A stretch of DNA of 64,000 nucleotides from Mesotaenium endlicherianum (Eukaryota > Streptophyta > Zygnematophyceae > Zygnematales > Mesotaeniaceae), in the NCBI GenBank assembly GCA_009602735.1, contig WELA01003597.1:869081-933080 (forward strand). The letters run 5' to 3'. The notes below the pieces were generated by a model. That model was not told the DNA's origin, did not search any database, and saw only the letters and a program-made list of their open reading frames with translations. Position 1 is the first letter of the stretch. Each line of letters opens with the position of its first letter. Below are positions 42,364 through 54,481 of the stretch, piece after piece. A program made the position numbers and the translations under genes.

Positions 42364-45102
42364 CTACAGTCCACCAGCAGTTCTTGGTAGTGTTACCACC
42401 CAGTCCATGAATATTGTTTGCCATCGTCCAGTTGGGATGGGTAGTGGTTGTAATAGCCCCCCGGGTGGAGTATGTCTAGACTTACTTTTTTGACACTGAT
42501 CACAGGACTTAACATATTTCAAGACCTCCCGAGGTAACCCCTCCCAATGATAATGTTTTGCCAGTTTGCCAATAGTTTTGGCCTGCCCCAAAGGCCCACC
42601 CAGCAAACTGTCACGTGCTTGACTCAGTAAGAGTGACCTTATTTCCCAGTTATTAGGAATGACCAGCTTCAGCTTGCCTGAAGTGGTTTCAGTTACCCAG
42701 ACCCCTCCCTTAAGCCTAGACCCGAGTGCAGTAGCAGGACACACACCATCAGTGGGGCTGGGCTCAAATGTTGGATCGCAAAGGTAGGCTTTCCTAAGTT
42801 GTTCCACAAAGGACTTTTTCACCTTTAGTGAAGTGAGTGCACAAAGAACTTTGTCTACAGCATGCTGAATAAAGTTCCTTTCTTGCAAGTCAGGTCTTCT
42901 AGAGAGTGCATCACCGGGAATCAACTTCCCTCGTTTGTAGTCGATCTGGACTTGGAACTGCTCCAGCATCTGGCTCCAGAGGTTCTCCCTCCTCAACAGC
43001 TTGGACTTCTTCTGAAAGTGAGTCAGAGATAGATGATCTGTAATTACCTTAAAAGCTTTACCATGTAAGTATGCTCTCCACTATTTGAGCACATAAATGA
43101 TAACAAGCAGCTCTTTATTATGCATAGAATAGTTAACTTCAATTGGATTGAACTTCATAGACTCATATAGCACAAGGTGCCTCTCTTGCTAAACCTTACC
43201 ATCCTTTGTGGTTTTTTCAGAAGGCTGCAACAAAATAGCACTCATGGCAAAGTCAGAAGCATCAGTAACCACCTGCACAGGTTTGCTAGGGTCATACACA
43301 GCTAAGACTCGAGCAATACAGAGAGCATCTTTAAGGGTTTGGAAGGCAGCTTGCTGCTCTTCCCCCCACACATACGCTATGTAAGGTCAGTCGGTTTACT
43401 GGCCTTTGTAGAATAATGGTCAATAAATCTCCTAAAGTAGTTTGCCAACCCGAGGAAGGATTCCGCTTCCGAGACTGACTGTGATACTGGCCAATCCCTT
43501 CCGGTAGTAACTTTCTAGGATCCACACTCATGCCTTCCTTTTTGACAACGTGGCCCAAGAATTCAATACTTGCCTTGAAGAAAGCACACTTGCTCATTTT
43601 GGCATAAACTTATTTCTTCTTAGAGTGTCCATGACTGTCTTTAAGTGCTCAGCATGCTCAGTTTCATTTTAGAGAAATTTAAAATATTGTTCAAGAAGAC
43701 TTGCAAAAAACTAATCCAAATAAGGCCTAAAAACGTCATTCATAGCACCCATGAAGGTTGCAAGAGCATTAGTCAGACCAAATGGCATCACATTAAACTC
43801 ATAGTGTCCATAACGTGTGCGGAAAGCAGTCTTCTGTTCATCTCCCTCAGCAATTGTGATTTGATGACAACCACTCTTGAGTTGTATCTCATATAACACT
43901 TTTGCACCAGACTGGGTATCAAGCAAGTCCTCGATTCTAGGGAATGCATACTTATTCTTTATTGTAATTCTGTCAAGAGCTCTGTAATCCGCACACATTC
44001 GCATACTACCATCCTTCTTCTTAACAAATAGGATGGGTTCGCCATAAGATGATTCACTGGGGGAAATATAACCATTTTCCTCCAGCTCTGCAATCTGTGT
44101 TTCCAACTCTTTGCTCTCCACATAAGTCAAGCCATAGGTGCATTGCCAAAGTAGCTGACTCCGAGGTAATAAATTAACCCTATGATCTACGTCCCTCTTA
44201 GGGGGCAGTCCTGGAGACATATTACAAACATCAATATACTGAGCAACAATTTTTGTAGCAGTAGGGTGCTCCGGAGGGCTCACCTTTCTCTCAACCACCT
44301 CTTCAGGTTGAGAAGGTACCTCTTTTAGCAGCAGACAGAACATTCTGCCTTCCTTTTGGTTCCAGCTTTCGATGAGCTCCATTGCATTCAACAATTTGCA
44401 TCCTCCTGGAAGCCTCTTCTTTTCCTTCATTTGCCATCCATACAAGACAAGAGGAAGAGCACTGGTGGGTGCCAAGTGAGTGTGCCCATCACTGGCTCCT
44501 TTCACTTTAACTGTACCTCTGCTCCAACACACTTCAGCTTGATGTCTATTAAGCTAGGACCTGCCTAGCACGAGATCATAAAAGCCAGTATTGAGTACCT
44601 CAAATGTAAGCGTTTCAGTCAGAACTGCAATGCCTACCTGGACCTCAACAGGCTTGATTATAACTCCTCCCGGGATACTTGAGGCATCTCCAAGGAATAT
44701 TTTTCTATTCCCTTGGGTGACAGTAGGCAGCCTTAGCCGCATAACTAAGTCCCTATGGATGAAAGTATGTGACGCCCCTCCGTCAATAAATGCCCTCACC
44801 TTCCTACCAGCAATCATGCAATGCAGTAGGATAGGGGGGACTGTCTTTTCCTGACTTTCGCATTGTTCTCCTAAGTTAGCAAAGAAATGTTGGACATCAG
44901 GTGGAACAAGGTCATCCAGAGTGTGCACTCTCTGGAGAACTCTAATGCTGATGGTCTCCTTTATCTGTTTGTCAGGCATGCATAGTGTATTTAGTTCAGC
45001 AAGACCCATAATACCTGCTACAAGGGCAGCTAGTGACGACTCACTTTCTCTAGCATCCTCACAATCAGTAGACTGGAGTACTGACTGTTGCTGTCTTTTA
45101 AA
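42364..45102 (-). pseudogene. pol: C3 pol: protease to mid-integrase (decayed, truncated)
   Basis: Protease FIDGGASHTFIHRDLVMRL lies in 45009-44554. RT is in 44532-43711 ([34 protein letters not shown]). The active site then reads FLNNIL where relatives have FLDDIL, both Asp to Asn. RNase H is broken into short frames (43597-43189). 42996-42364 covers the end of RNase H and the integrase zinc-binding region (CDQCQKSKS, FMDWVVTLPRTA). It then stops abruptly at the fusion to ORF3, so the catalytic core after the first Asp is missing. Confidence 0.78.
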
Positions 45103-46483
45103 GGCTGGTCCTTTCTCTCGACCTTTGGAAGGTGCTTGCTAGGACACTGCTCTCTGTAGTGACCCAATTGTTGGCAGTGGTAGCATAAAGATTATGCTGA
45201 GACTGGTCTCGGCTTCATCGTACCACCACCTCTTCCATAGCCACCTTGAGAGTATCCACCTCTCCCTGTGGATGACATCGTTTTATACTCATACTCATAC
45301 TCATACTCATCACCTCGTCGTCCTCAGCTCGGTCTCCTTCAACTGCATTATAGGAACCGTGTGGCTTTTTAACAACCTTAGACACCAAAGCATTACTCTG
45401 GCGCTTGAGATTGAACTGCTGCTGATCCCAGGCATCAGCATCCTGGACCAAGTCAGCCAGATTCTCATACTTCTTTTCAGCAAAATGACCAGAGACTTCG
45501 GATTTGAAGCCATACCTGATGTATGCTATCCTATACCGCTCTGGCAAATCTAGCTGCTTCATCATGTTCTCCTGGAACTTTTGAGCAAACTCAGCAACTG
45601 AAGTGGACTGCTTCAGTGTCAAGGAGATCATTGCATAGATAGCTTTGTCCTGATGATAGATGACATCAAATTTCTCATGCAGCTTCTCGACAAACTCTAC
45701 CCAATTAGGATCACCGAGTTGTTGAGCCTTACGCTCTCCTTTCCAATACAGCCACCAGTCTGCTGCACTGCCTTTTAGTAGAGCACCATTGTGCCTGACC
45801 TTCTCGTAATCTTGCAATTTTGGGCAGTTCTCCGGCCACTGCTCAACATCAGCGAGAAACTTGATCAGGTAATACTTTTTGTTTTCCTCAGGATCACAGT
45901 CCTGGGGAGGTTTTGGCTTAGGCTTACTAGGCCCTCTGCCACCACTACCAGTGGTTTGAAAACCCAGTTGGGGTCTGTCACGCAGCAATGCCATCATGAT
46001 CAATTTGTCCTCTTGTTGGAATTGATACATGCTCGCCATTTGCACAAATAAGGCTTCTAGGTCTACATTCCGAGGTGGTAGCCCAGCAAACGCAACAGCA
46101 ACAACTTTAGCTCAATTAGTAGCAGCTTCGACATTCTCGATTGCTGCCGCTCCGGCTATGCCTGTTGCGCTCAATTGTCTGCGACTTTGAGGGAGAGGTA
46201 TGACAGTAGGCACAGCAGGAGGTTGGTTTCGGAGATTGGCCCTCTCTGCCATTTGCTCTTCCACCGTCCTTTCATCAGGGGCCCTCCTGTTTACTGCCTC
46301 CTCTACCTCCTTGGCTAAACGCTCGTCTCCAGCCAATTGGGCTACTACTGCAGCAAGAGCAGCTGCCTGCTTGGCAACTTCATTAGCTCGTGCATCATGC
46401 AGCGTTTTTAAGTAGGTACGGGATCCAAAGACGCAACTTTCGTCCTGCCCTTCTACAATATTATCATTGTCCTCACTCTCCAT
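45030..46483 (-). pseudogene. gag: C3 gag (stop and frame changes)
   Basis: The N-terminus is at 46483-46112 (MESEDNDNIVEGQDES), more diverged from C1 than the rest, ending in TGA/TAA-type stops near 46112. 46045-45215 is open for 276 codons with the capsid-like domain (YYLIKFLADVEQWPENC, GSAADWWLYWKGERK, TSVAEFAQKFQENMMKQ). The zinc knuckle region after 45215 is in another frame and degraded. Confidence 0.72.
45061..45102 (-). promoter_or_regulatory. -1 frameshift signal of C3
   Basis: Heptamer TTTAAAA (45102-45096), 7-nt spacer, 10-bp stem with one G-T pair (ACAGTCAGTA with TACTGATTGT). The gag stop seen in other copies is TAC here, so gag would run on to TAG 45032-45030. Confidence 0.7.
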
Positions 46484-46542
46484 TTTCCGATAGTTGCTAG
46501 CTTGAGACCTAGTCCTTACCGTACACGACTACTATCATAACT

Positions 46543-47282
46543 GCTTCGATACCACTGAAATGAATTGACTTACCAATAGGCGATAAATAATGAAGATTTC
46601 TATATCAACGAGTAATCTTTATGGTGTTTTTTGTTATTGATTAAACAGCAAAAGTCAAACACACTAGCAATGAACAATACTCGCAAGTCAAATGCAAGTA
46701 AACTAAGCATAATAATGCAATGAGTAAACTCATACTTAAGCAAGGGTAGAAGTCAGTGCGTATCAATGGCTTCTCGCCTTGGAGTTAGATATCTCTTAGT
46801 AAGCAGTACAAGAGAGTAGGCCTCGTCTTCGAATGCCGAACTCGAGACCAGTACCTAGCATATGTACATGGAATGAGTTTACTGTTCAACGGCAAGTGCA
46901 ATGGCACCGCCTACCCGGGAGTTAACCACGTTGGTAGGACCTCGGCTAACCAAATCCACAGCCATCTCCCATCATCCCGAATCGCCATCCACCTTACGGG
47001 TGTCATCTGGCCACTCATCTAGCACACAACACTTAGATGCATAGCTAGGCAGTTCGCTGTTGCCGAGTACGGCAGTCAGCTGATTGTCAAAGAATGTGTT
47101 TGCAAGCCGACACAAGTCAAAAGGTTGACCTAATGGACTTCAGCCTGCTGCTCTCGGCAGAGTCATTTATCTAAGTATCAAGTATCCAGCAAACCTAAAT
47201 CCAGTTGACTCAATATTAATTAAAGTTCAGCAGGCTGAACTCATTTAACTATTATATCTACCCAATATACTGATTCATTAGA
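46543..47282 (-). repeat. 5' LTR of element C3 with primer site
   Basis: LTR 46556-47282 (727 bp). The primer site 46543-46555 reads GTGGTATCGAAGC on the minus strand. Confidence 0.88.
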
Positions 47283-47369
47283 GTCCACGTGCTCATGACA
47301 TGCATTAGCATCACACAGCCATTATTTACAACAGCGACCTCTCCTCCACCGTCCGGCCAAACTTGAGGT

Positions 47370-47633
47370 TCAGGGTGCACATTCTCCGCATTTTTTTCCA
47401 TCTGAGCACGCGCAATGATCCTCACTCCAGTCAAGGAGCTCCATATATGCCCTGTCATCCCAGAATCCGCCTTCAGAGGGCTCGGTGTGACCGCCTACTG
47501 ATATTTCGTCGCTTTCACTGCCAGAGGCTGAAAGTGCCCTGTCCAAAACTGCAACGAGAGTCCATAAGCCCAAGCTTTGACTGAAAGTAGCGATGCATGT
47601 GCTAACTCTAGACATTGGAGGCACAAACACCAT
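47370..47633 (-). other. Possible coding fragment, acidic and Cys-containing
   Basis: An 87-codon open frame on the minus strand (ASGSESDEISVGGHTEPSEG, then HCACSDGKKCGECAP). Its composition is more protein-like than the other frames, and it lies downstream of, and on the same strand as, the remnant at 47815-48929, so it might be a further exon. There is no family match, and chance cannot be excluded. Confidence 0.25.
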
Positions 47634-47814
47634 GGAAGGGGGAAGACCTATCCTATTTGTTCATTTGGTCCTCACTATGTTTAAAAGCGTCAAGGATATG
47701 TAAGTGAAGGCCCGTCAGGTGGAGACAGCATACACGTTTTCAGTGCAAGCAAGATCGTACACAAGCCTACCTCGACTCTCATTGTCAATGAAGTCTCACT
47801 GAGCACACCTGCGT

Positions 47815-48929
47815 TCATCGGCAGATGATGAGCTTCTTGCTGGAAGCTGCTTGTTTTGTTGCCCCATTACCGAAAACATAGTCAGCATTAGCAGCAGGAG
47901 CAGGAGCGGGAGCAGCAGGAGCAGCAGGAGCAACACCAGCAGCAGCCTCAGCATTATTAACAGCAGTATCACCACGGACGGCATTAGTGACAGTAGCAGG
48001 AGCAGGCAACGCTTCAGCAGGAGCTGCAGTCGCAGCAAGGGATAGTGTTGAAGCTGTAGCAACAGCATAAGTCTGCAACAACCCTCGAGCGGCGATAGCA
48101 GCAGGAGAAGCGGCATGAGCAGCGATTGCAGTGCCCTGGGAAGCGATGCAAATGATACCTTACGTGAGCGCGAGCTTGATGCCGAGGAAACCTCTTTGAC
48201 AGCGCCAGCCATACGACAAGGGTTGTGCTCTGTCCTCCCGGCCTCTTCAGCACCAACAGCGCGCCTGCGGAGCAGGTGATCCACACTGATGTTGCATTGG
48301 CGCTCTGATACTTCTTCCTCCGTCAGGCACCTGCTATGCCTATACTTCTCCTGGGTTGCAGTGTCAATGAGATAGGCCTCCACGATAGTGACCCCCACTG
48401 TCCAAGGCTTCTTATTCATATCGTGCAAGTTTGCCACTCTCTTAATCCTCGGAAGGCACACCAGCGTACACTTTAAATTGCACTTGGTGGATTTCACCAC
48501 CTCCCCGACAGATAACACCTTTGAGCAATTCGTATACTCCGCCTTCAACTTCAATGGATGACCACGCGGCACCGTAGTGCGGCTAAAGTAGTGGCTACCC
48601 TCCCTCTTCATCAACACACAGCAGCCGGCTGACACAGCAGCTTCACACACCCTAGCATGGAAGTCCTCGGAATAACCCACAATCAAGAATGTGATACCGT
48701 ACAACTTATCCTTCACATACTTGATGTTGGCGTCGTCTGTAACCAGCACACCAGTTTCCTTGCCGTTAGCTGGACATTGGAAAACATTTGCAAATTGTGG
48801 GAGTTTGTCATCCTCTGTGCACCCCAAATCCTAAATAGAACCTATGCAAAACCTTGCATATTTCGCATACCCTGGTGTGAGGTTGGGAGCACGTATAACC
48901 ACACGGCCTCCTTGGGATCTATAGGTCAT
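47815..48929 (-). pseudogene. Unrecognised minus-strand gene remnant with Ala-rich C-terminus
   Basis: The frame starts at ATG 48929 (MTYRSQGGRVVIRAPNLTPG), meets TAG at 48833-48831 after 32 codons, and continues in the same frame for about 220 codons (TGVLVTDDANIKYVKDKLYG, YSEDFHARVCEAAVSAGCCV, LPRIKRVANLHDMNKKPWTV). Near 48160 the frame becomes an implausible Leu-rich run. The neighbouring frame instead gives an Ala/Pro-rich tail ending ATKQAASSKKLIICR at TGA 47815-47817, so a one-base indel is likely. The GCA/GCT-rich DNA at 47880-48110 explains this. The central part looks like a folded domain of unknown type. Confidence 0.42.
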
Positions 48930-50009
48930 CTTTGGAAGTGAGAGATGCCTGGAATGAAGGTAGCCGTAGGGAGAGGGAAGAAATGTGAAATTGGAGGCCA
49001 GAGATTATGTAAATGGTTACTAAGTGGGCAAAATTTCAAGAAAGATGGAAGCCGGTGAACCTAGTTTGCATCCATCTTTTGCTTGGTGGTCGCCATGCAT
49101 GCTCGTGTTTGCGCTAGGAGCTTGAGCGGAGGTCTTCATATGAGCTTCGCCACTCGTGGAGCTCAAGGCACACCATGCTTCATCCTGCATGCACATTTTT
49201 GGTGAAGGATGGTGCTCTCGATCACATTCGCTGGTTTACTTCACAGTCTGCTCGCGACACGTGTGATCCTTTAGCTTTTGTGAGTTAACGTCACGTCGGA
49301 AATGGACGCTATTGGGCAGCTATTGAGCATTAAAGATGCGCCTCTTGTAAGAATTATCACATGAGGCACTAGCATGAAGCCATGGCTCTGCATCATGGCT
49401 CTGCATGTGCGTTTTTGCTTGGGAGGGTATCGAACAGTATCGAAGGACAAGGTTGCAGGTTTGCCACAGTCCACGGAGGTCCACGTCGGCCACGTACCCT
49501 GTTTCCGGTTTAGAGGAGGTCGGGTTTGACGATTGGACGTGTTCGAACGACAAATGTGATGTCGAAGGCGACAAGAGTCGTTCAACCACGTCCGACCTCT
49601 GTGCAAAAATCAAGTGCGACCAAAATATGGACTCGACCTTAAAAAGACTTCGGTTGACCAAATTATCGGGTTGGGCACACGGCCCACATCGCCGAAGAAA
49701 ATGACAACAAAATATTGTAATTGGCATAGACATAACCGCCAAATGATGCAAAACTTTTGCGGGTCACAACCTGTCGTTGGCCAATATCATTTGGAGTTTT
49801 ACTTCACTTCATTTGCACTTGAATCACCTCCCAGGTGCCACTCGTGTTTGCGATTGTAGGTGACTGCACCTAACATGTAACAAGTTAGGTTTTGAAAGTT
49901 GAACACTGCCTCTAAAGTTTGCCATCTCAAAATTCTCCCTCCATTTTTTTGGCCAAAATGTAGGGCGTGTCGGGGATGATTGGCGACTTATGAACCCGAG
50001 TGGAGGACA
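48930..50009. other. Intergenic stretch; probably holds the divergent promoters of two genes
   Basis: No supported gene. It separates the minus-strand remnant (start 48929) from the plus-strand gene starting at 50010, so both promoters would lie here. Short frames on both strands look random. Confidence 0.4.
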
Positions 50010-51709
50010 ATGGATCGTGGGGGTAGTATAAGGAGAACGCAGCCTCCTCGGGAAGCAAAGAAACGGGCTGGAATAAAGGTAGTTAGTTCCCCAATCGAGG
50101 TATACGGCCACAAATACCAGCGGTCAGTGAAAGTGGAAGGTAGTGTGAAGAAGAGGAGAAAGTCTGACCTCAAGATGAGCAATAAGGATGAGCAGATGAG
50201 AACACAGAGTATCAAGATTGGCGAAAGTCTGAATTTTCTTCACAAAAACTTAGAGGCCAAAATTGTTTGCACCACCACAGTGAAGCCATCGCCGAGGCCC
50301 TCACCCACTATTACTACTAGCAGTACTCCTAAGGAAGAGGAGGAAACACCAGAGGGAACACCAGAAAAAACATTGCCGTCGCCTGAGCAGAGCAAGATGG
50401 ACATCGTGCTGAGCTCAATAAAAGAGATAATTGCAGATTTAGAGGCTGCTTCTGACAATGAAGAAATTCCAATGACGGCTGTAGAGGCAGTTAATAATGC
50501 AAAATCAGATAGGAATTATAAGTTAATGATGCAAGTGTGCACCGCTCTGCATTATATTCTAGACGAATTCAGATTTGCAAATGGGTCCAGAAGAGGCCTC
50601 CCAAGACCCTTATTGCGCCAAAGAAAAACAAGCTGGTAAGTCCACAATCAATATTGCTCTGTTAGGTCAGATTTGAATTTCCACAGTGGTCACAAATTCC
50701 TCTTTTTCTTTCGGTTTGTGCCGGTGGACAGCTGTGTGAAAGTATTCAGACTGAAGCGGACCAGTTCATGTGCATGGGTGGACATCGAGCACAACAAACA
50801 AGTTATAGATCTTCATGCTGTGGAGGTCATCCAAAGGATGATAGGACTGAAGGACGAGAGGGCAACCGAGGTAATGGACAATTGGATCGACAGAAAGAAG
50901 CGTCTCATTCCAAACCTTGCAATGTGGTTCAAGCAGCATCCGGTGGGAGCGCATGTCCACAAGGAGGTCACAGAGGTGAGTATTCTGCTCTAAAACTAAT
51001 GAGGAACCCATCCTTCCAAGCAATTCATTTTTGTGAATGAACCTAAGCCTATGACTAGATTTATCCATCTCATCGCAACTCGTTTGTTGGGAGCTGTGCA
51101 ATTGTTGGGTGTTAAATGGAAGGCAAACAAGGCGCTGATCACCCCCAAGACCAGTATGCTCATGAAGTTTCCTGAGTACAGGCTCGGCGCATATCACACC
51201 GAGTTGTCCGATGTAAAGAGATCGAAGATGGCGGCGCATCTCATCACCCATACGACACCCTGGAAGAGCTTGATCGAGAACAGTAAAAAGGTCAACGAGA
51301 TGCCAGACATATCGACATCGATGAAATTGCTGATCATTGCCTTCTTAAAGGGTGTAAGTACCATCTACTCTTGGGTATGACAAGTCAAATTAAGTTTAGT
51401 TATAATGGAAGGTGTGCTTGTAGACAACTTCATTGATACTCCTGCATTTGTCTTTTGTGCGGGCGTACACAGCAGGCGGGGATGGAAGCAAGTGGCGACG
51501 AAACTCTGCAGATATCAACAAGCCTTTTTCAGGTTAGAAATAAAAGTCCACTCTCGTGGCTAAATGGACTTTGTAGCCCAAGTTGGCCATGCTGCTGATG
51601 AGAACGTTTGCTTGTGTGAATTGCAGCCAAGGGTAACAAGCGCGGGGATGCCGCACTGAACATTACAGGAGTGCAGGTGAAGAAAAACAGCATGAAGAAA
51701 AAGAAATAG
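50010..51709 (+). CDS. Five-exon gene of unknown function, apparently intact
   Basis: Proposed exons: 50010-50635, 50732-50975, 51048 (or 51021)-51351, 51476-51532 and 51627-51709. Donors are GTAAGT and GTGAGT at the first two introns. The third intron has overlapping GTGTAA and GTAAGT donors, and only the former keeps one frame through exons 4 and 5. The fourth donor is GTTAGA. Acceptors are GACAG, AAG, CAGCAG and TTGCAG. Phases agree across the exon 1-2 and 2-3 joins. The protein (about 430 residues) starts MDRGGSIRRTQPPREAKKRA. It has a basic N-terminus, a Ser/Thr/Pro/Glu-rich linker (SSTPKEEEETPEGTPEK), a helical middle (MDIVLSSIKEIIADLEAASD, CTALHYILDEFRFANGS), then the region VFRLKRTSSCAWVDIEHNK to WKSLIENSKKVNEMPDI and a Lys-rich tail ending MKKKK. 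Basic ends suggest a nuclear protein. No stops were found inside the exons, unlike the other genes here. The family is unknown. Confidence 0.5.
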
Positions 51710-53011
51710 AACGGGATGACCGCAAACAACTTCTTGACGCGCAACAGTGACAAAACGAGCTGTGTTGGCCTTGTAAATTAATATGAGTGGTAGGTATATA
51801 GTAGGATACTAATAGGTACTTCGCAAGCAGTTAGCTTGGAGTGGTGCACAACAGGCAGTTGGGTACGCTCACTTTAGATGCATTGCTTAACTTATTACCC
51901 AGTTTGTTTGAAGCATATTTCCATTAAATAAAGAGAAATGAATATTCAATATCATCTGCGATGAAAATGCTCTTGAGGCATTTTGAATGACAGGTTGTTG
52001 CTATGCACCAGATTCATTTGGATCTATGAACATAGTTATGAAAATATTCCTGTGCTCTCGAAATACATACCGATGCTTTCCTGCAGCCTGACATTATTTT
52101 GCATTACAAGGTACATAAGTATATAATGACTCCCATAAATGAATGCATTTTTCACAAGCCAGAATGTTATTATTCGTGCTGGTCCAGATGAACTCTCACT
52201 TCGTTTTGGCTGAAGGAATACATCCCAACAAGTTGACTACAAATGTGAAGCTGCACAGTGAATGAACAATCCACTTTGTTCTGGCTGATAGAAATACATC
52301 ACAACTGGTTGAATTGAAATCTCCAGCTGCACAGTCACTAGAAAGTTGCCGCGTTGGCGCCAAATGCAATCATTCCTCCTGGTTCTAAAAGGAAGCCCAT
52401 CTGGTTGTTCTTGCAATGTAGTCAATGTGGGGAAGACAATGATGTTGCAGAGAGAGGTCTGAAACCAACATGTGACCAGCTAGCAGCAAAGTATTTCCGC
52501 AATTTGTGCACAGTGGAAACAAATTCAAACCATGACAGATGTGTAAGGATCGCTGGAGACAACGACAAAACATCGCGAGCAAACCTTGATGTGGACACAA
52601 CAAGCAAGGTCGGGTGCATGGGATTGTGCTCACGTGCGCGCGGATAGAACATGTCAGGCAATAACATATAAGGTACCAACGGGGACGAGGTGACTATGAC
52701 GTGATCGACGAGCTGTCAGAATACGCCGCCCTGAAGGTCCTTGATAGCAGTCCATTTGGTGTCCGCCGGACCAATTCAATTCGTGAAGCTTCGCTAACGT
52801 ACAGAAGCAGCGACGGACATGAAAGTGTAACCGGCTGTTGTCAGAGCAAATCCTCCAAAACTTGGCCAAAACGGAGGTGAGGAAATTAATAGAATAGTAA
52901 AAGTGGGATTTCCAACCTCTCAAATTTTCCCGTCGACGCCCGACGCTCGATCCGACTCAGGTTCGTTTCCAACTCATATTTTCATAGAGATTTGCTCCAT
53001 GTCACCGTCAG
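51710..53011. other. No supported gene; 3' flank of the five-exon gene
   Basis: AT-rich sequence, the first part probably 3' UTR. A plus-strand open frame at 52354-52647 lacks an ATG and any domain. Nothing else is recognisable up to the pol fragment at 53012. Confidence 0.4.
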
Positions 53012-54266
53012 GGTGAAGGGCATTTGTTGACGGAGGAGCGTCACATACTTTTATCCATAAGGACTTAGTTAAGCGGCTAAGGCTACCTACTACCACCTAA
53101 GGGATTTTAAAAGTATTTCTTGGAGATGCCTCAAGCATCTCGGGAGGAATTATAACCAAGCCTATTGAGGTCCAGTTAGATTTTGGCATTGCAGTTTAAA
53201 CTGAAACGCTTTTATTTGCGGTACTCAACAATGGCTTTTATGATCTTGTGCTAGGGAGGACCTGGCTCAATACACATCAAGCTGAAGGGTGTTGAAGCAG
53301 AGGTTTAGTCAAAATGAGAGAAGCCAGTGATGGGCATACTAACTTGGCACCCACAAGTGCTTCTCCTCTTGTCCTGTATGGATGGCAAATGAAGGAAAAG
53401 AAAAGGATTCTGGGATGATGCAAAAAACTGAATGCAATGGAGTTCATCCAAAGTTGGAACCAGAACAAAGATAGAATGTTCAATTTGTTGCTCAAAGAGG
53501 TACCTCCTCAACCTGAAGAAGTGGTTGAGAAAAAGGTAAGCCCACCGCAGCACCCCAATGCTGCAAAAATTGTTGCTGAGTATGTCGATGATTTTAATAT
53601 GCCTCATGGATTACCACCTAAGAGAGAGGTAGATCATAAGATTAAGCTTGTGCTAGGTAGCCACCCCCCTTGGCAACGCACTTATGGCTTATCTTATGTG
53701 GAGAGTGAAGAGTTCAAAAACACAAATTAAAGAACTGGAAGAAGATAGATACATTTCTCCTAGTAAATCACCTTATGACGCACCCATCTTATTTGATTAA
53801 AAGAAGGATGGCAGTATGCGAATGTGTGTGGATTACAAAGCATTGAACAGAATTACTGGAAAGAATAATTGAACAGAATCACCAGAAATAATAAATATGC
53901 TTTATTCGAAATCAAGGATTTGCTTGATACATTGTCTGGTGCTAAAGTTTTCAGTGAGATTGATTTGAAGAGTGTTATCATCAAATCAGAATTGCTGAGG
54001 GAGATGAACATAAGACTGCTTTTCGCACACGTTATGGGCACTATGAGTTCAATGTGATGCCTTTTGGTCAGACTAATACTACTCCTACCTTTATGGGGCC
54101 TATGAATGACATTTTCAGACCTTATTTAGACAAGAGTGTGCAGGTATTCTTGGACAATGTCCTAATTTTCTTGAAGATTGAAGCTGAGCATGCTGAACAT
54201 CTAAAAATAGTGATAGAAACTTTTCAAAATAATCAACTTTATGCTAAAATGGATTTTTGTTCAAAG
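53012..54266 (+). pseudogene. pol: Fragment of family C pol (protease to RT) in plus orientation, without LTRs
   Basis: Begins inside protease (FVDGGASHTFIHKDLVKRL) and ends inside RT, just after the active-site region (FLDNVLIFLK, LYAKMDF). It matches the family C pol order but on the opposite strand to C1-C4. It is broken by many stops and small indels, for example near 53300, 53730, 53800 and 53870. The RT active site reads FLDN, with the second Asp changed. No LTR, gag or integrase adjoins it. It is likely an old internal fragment left by deletion or ectopic repair. Confidence 0.82.
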
Positions 54267-54481
54267 TGAAGAGCTCGCAAGTAGGATTTGCTAGAAGATT
54301 CCAGTGCAAGATTTGCTCAAACACCACAAGCGTGCATAAAGTGGTAAATTTTTTGTTAGTTTCTAAGTTTGCTTAAGTCTCATTCGTCGAATTGCTGAAA
54401 GCAAGAGTAGAGTTAGCAAGAAAATCCCTCAATGAAGAGCTGAGCGAGTCTAGCCCTAAGTGAAAAGCTGAGCGCGTCTAG

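Larger units (their letters stand above)
39831..47282 (-). mobile_element. Element C3: family C retrotransposon, internally deleted
   Basis: LTRs 39831-40574 and 46556-47282. The right LTR ends GATTCATTAGA instead of ATTACA. Flanks GGCCA (39826-39830) and GTCCA (47283-47287) are a 4/5 target duplication. The order on the minus strand is gag, pol, ORF3. A deletion fuses the middle of integrase to the front of ORF3 near 42360, removing the integrase C-terminus, chromodomain and intergenic region. The RT catalytic Asp pair is changed, so the copy is dead. Confidence 0.9.

Noticed and set aside
47796-48170. Leu-rich C-terminus of the 343-codon minus-strand ORF, resembling membrane segments
   Set aside because: The neighbouring frame gives an Ala/Pro-rich tail in place of an implausible run of Leu, so a frameshift is more likely than a membrane domain.
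52354-52647. 97-codon plus-strand ORF with several Cys
   Set aside because: No ATG at the start, no domain, no splice context, and decayed surroundings.
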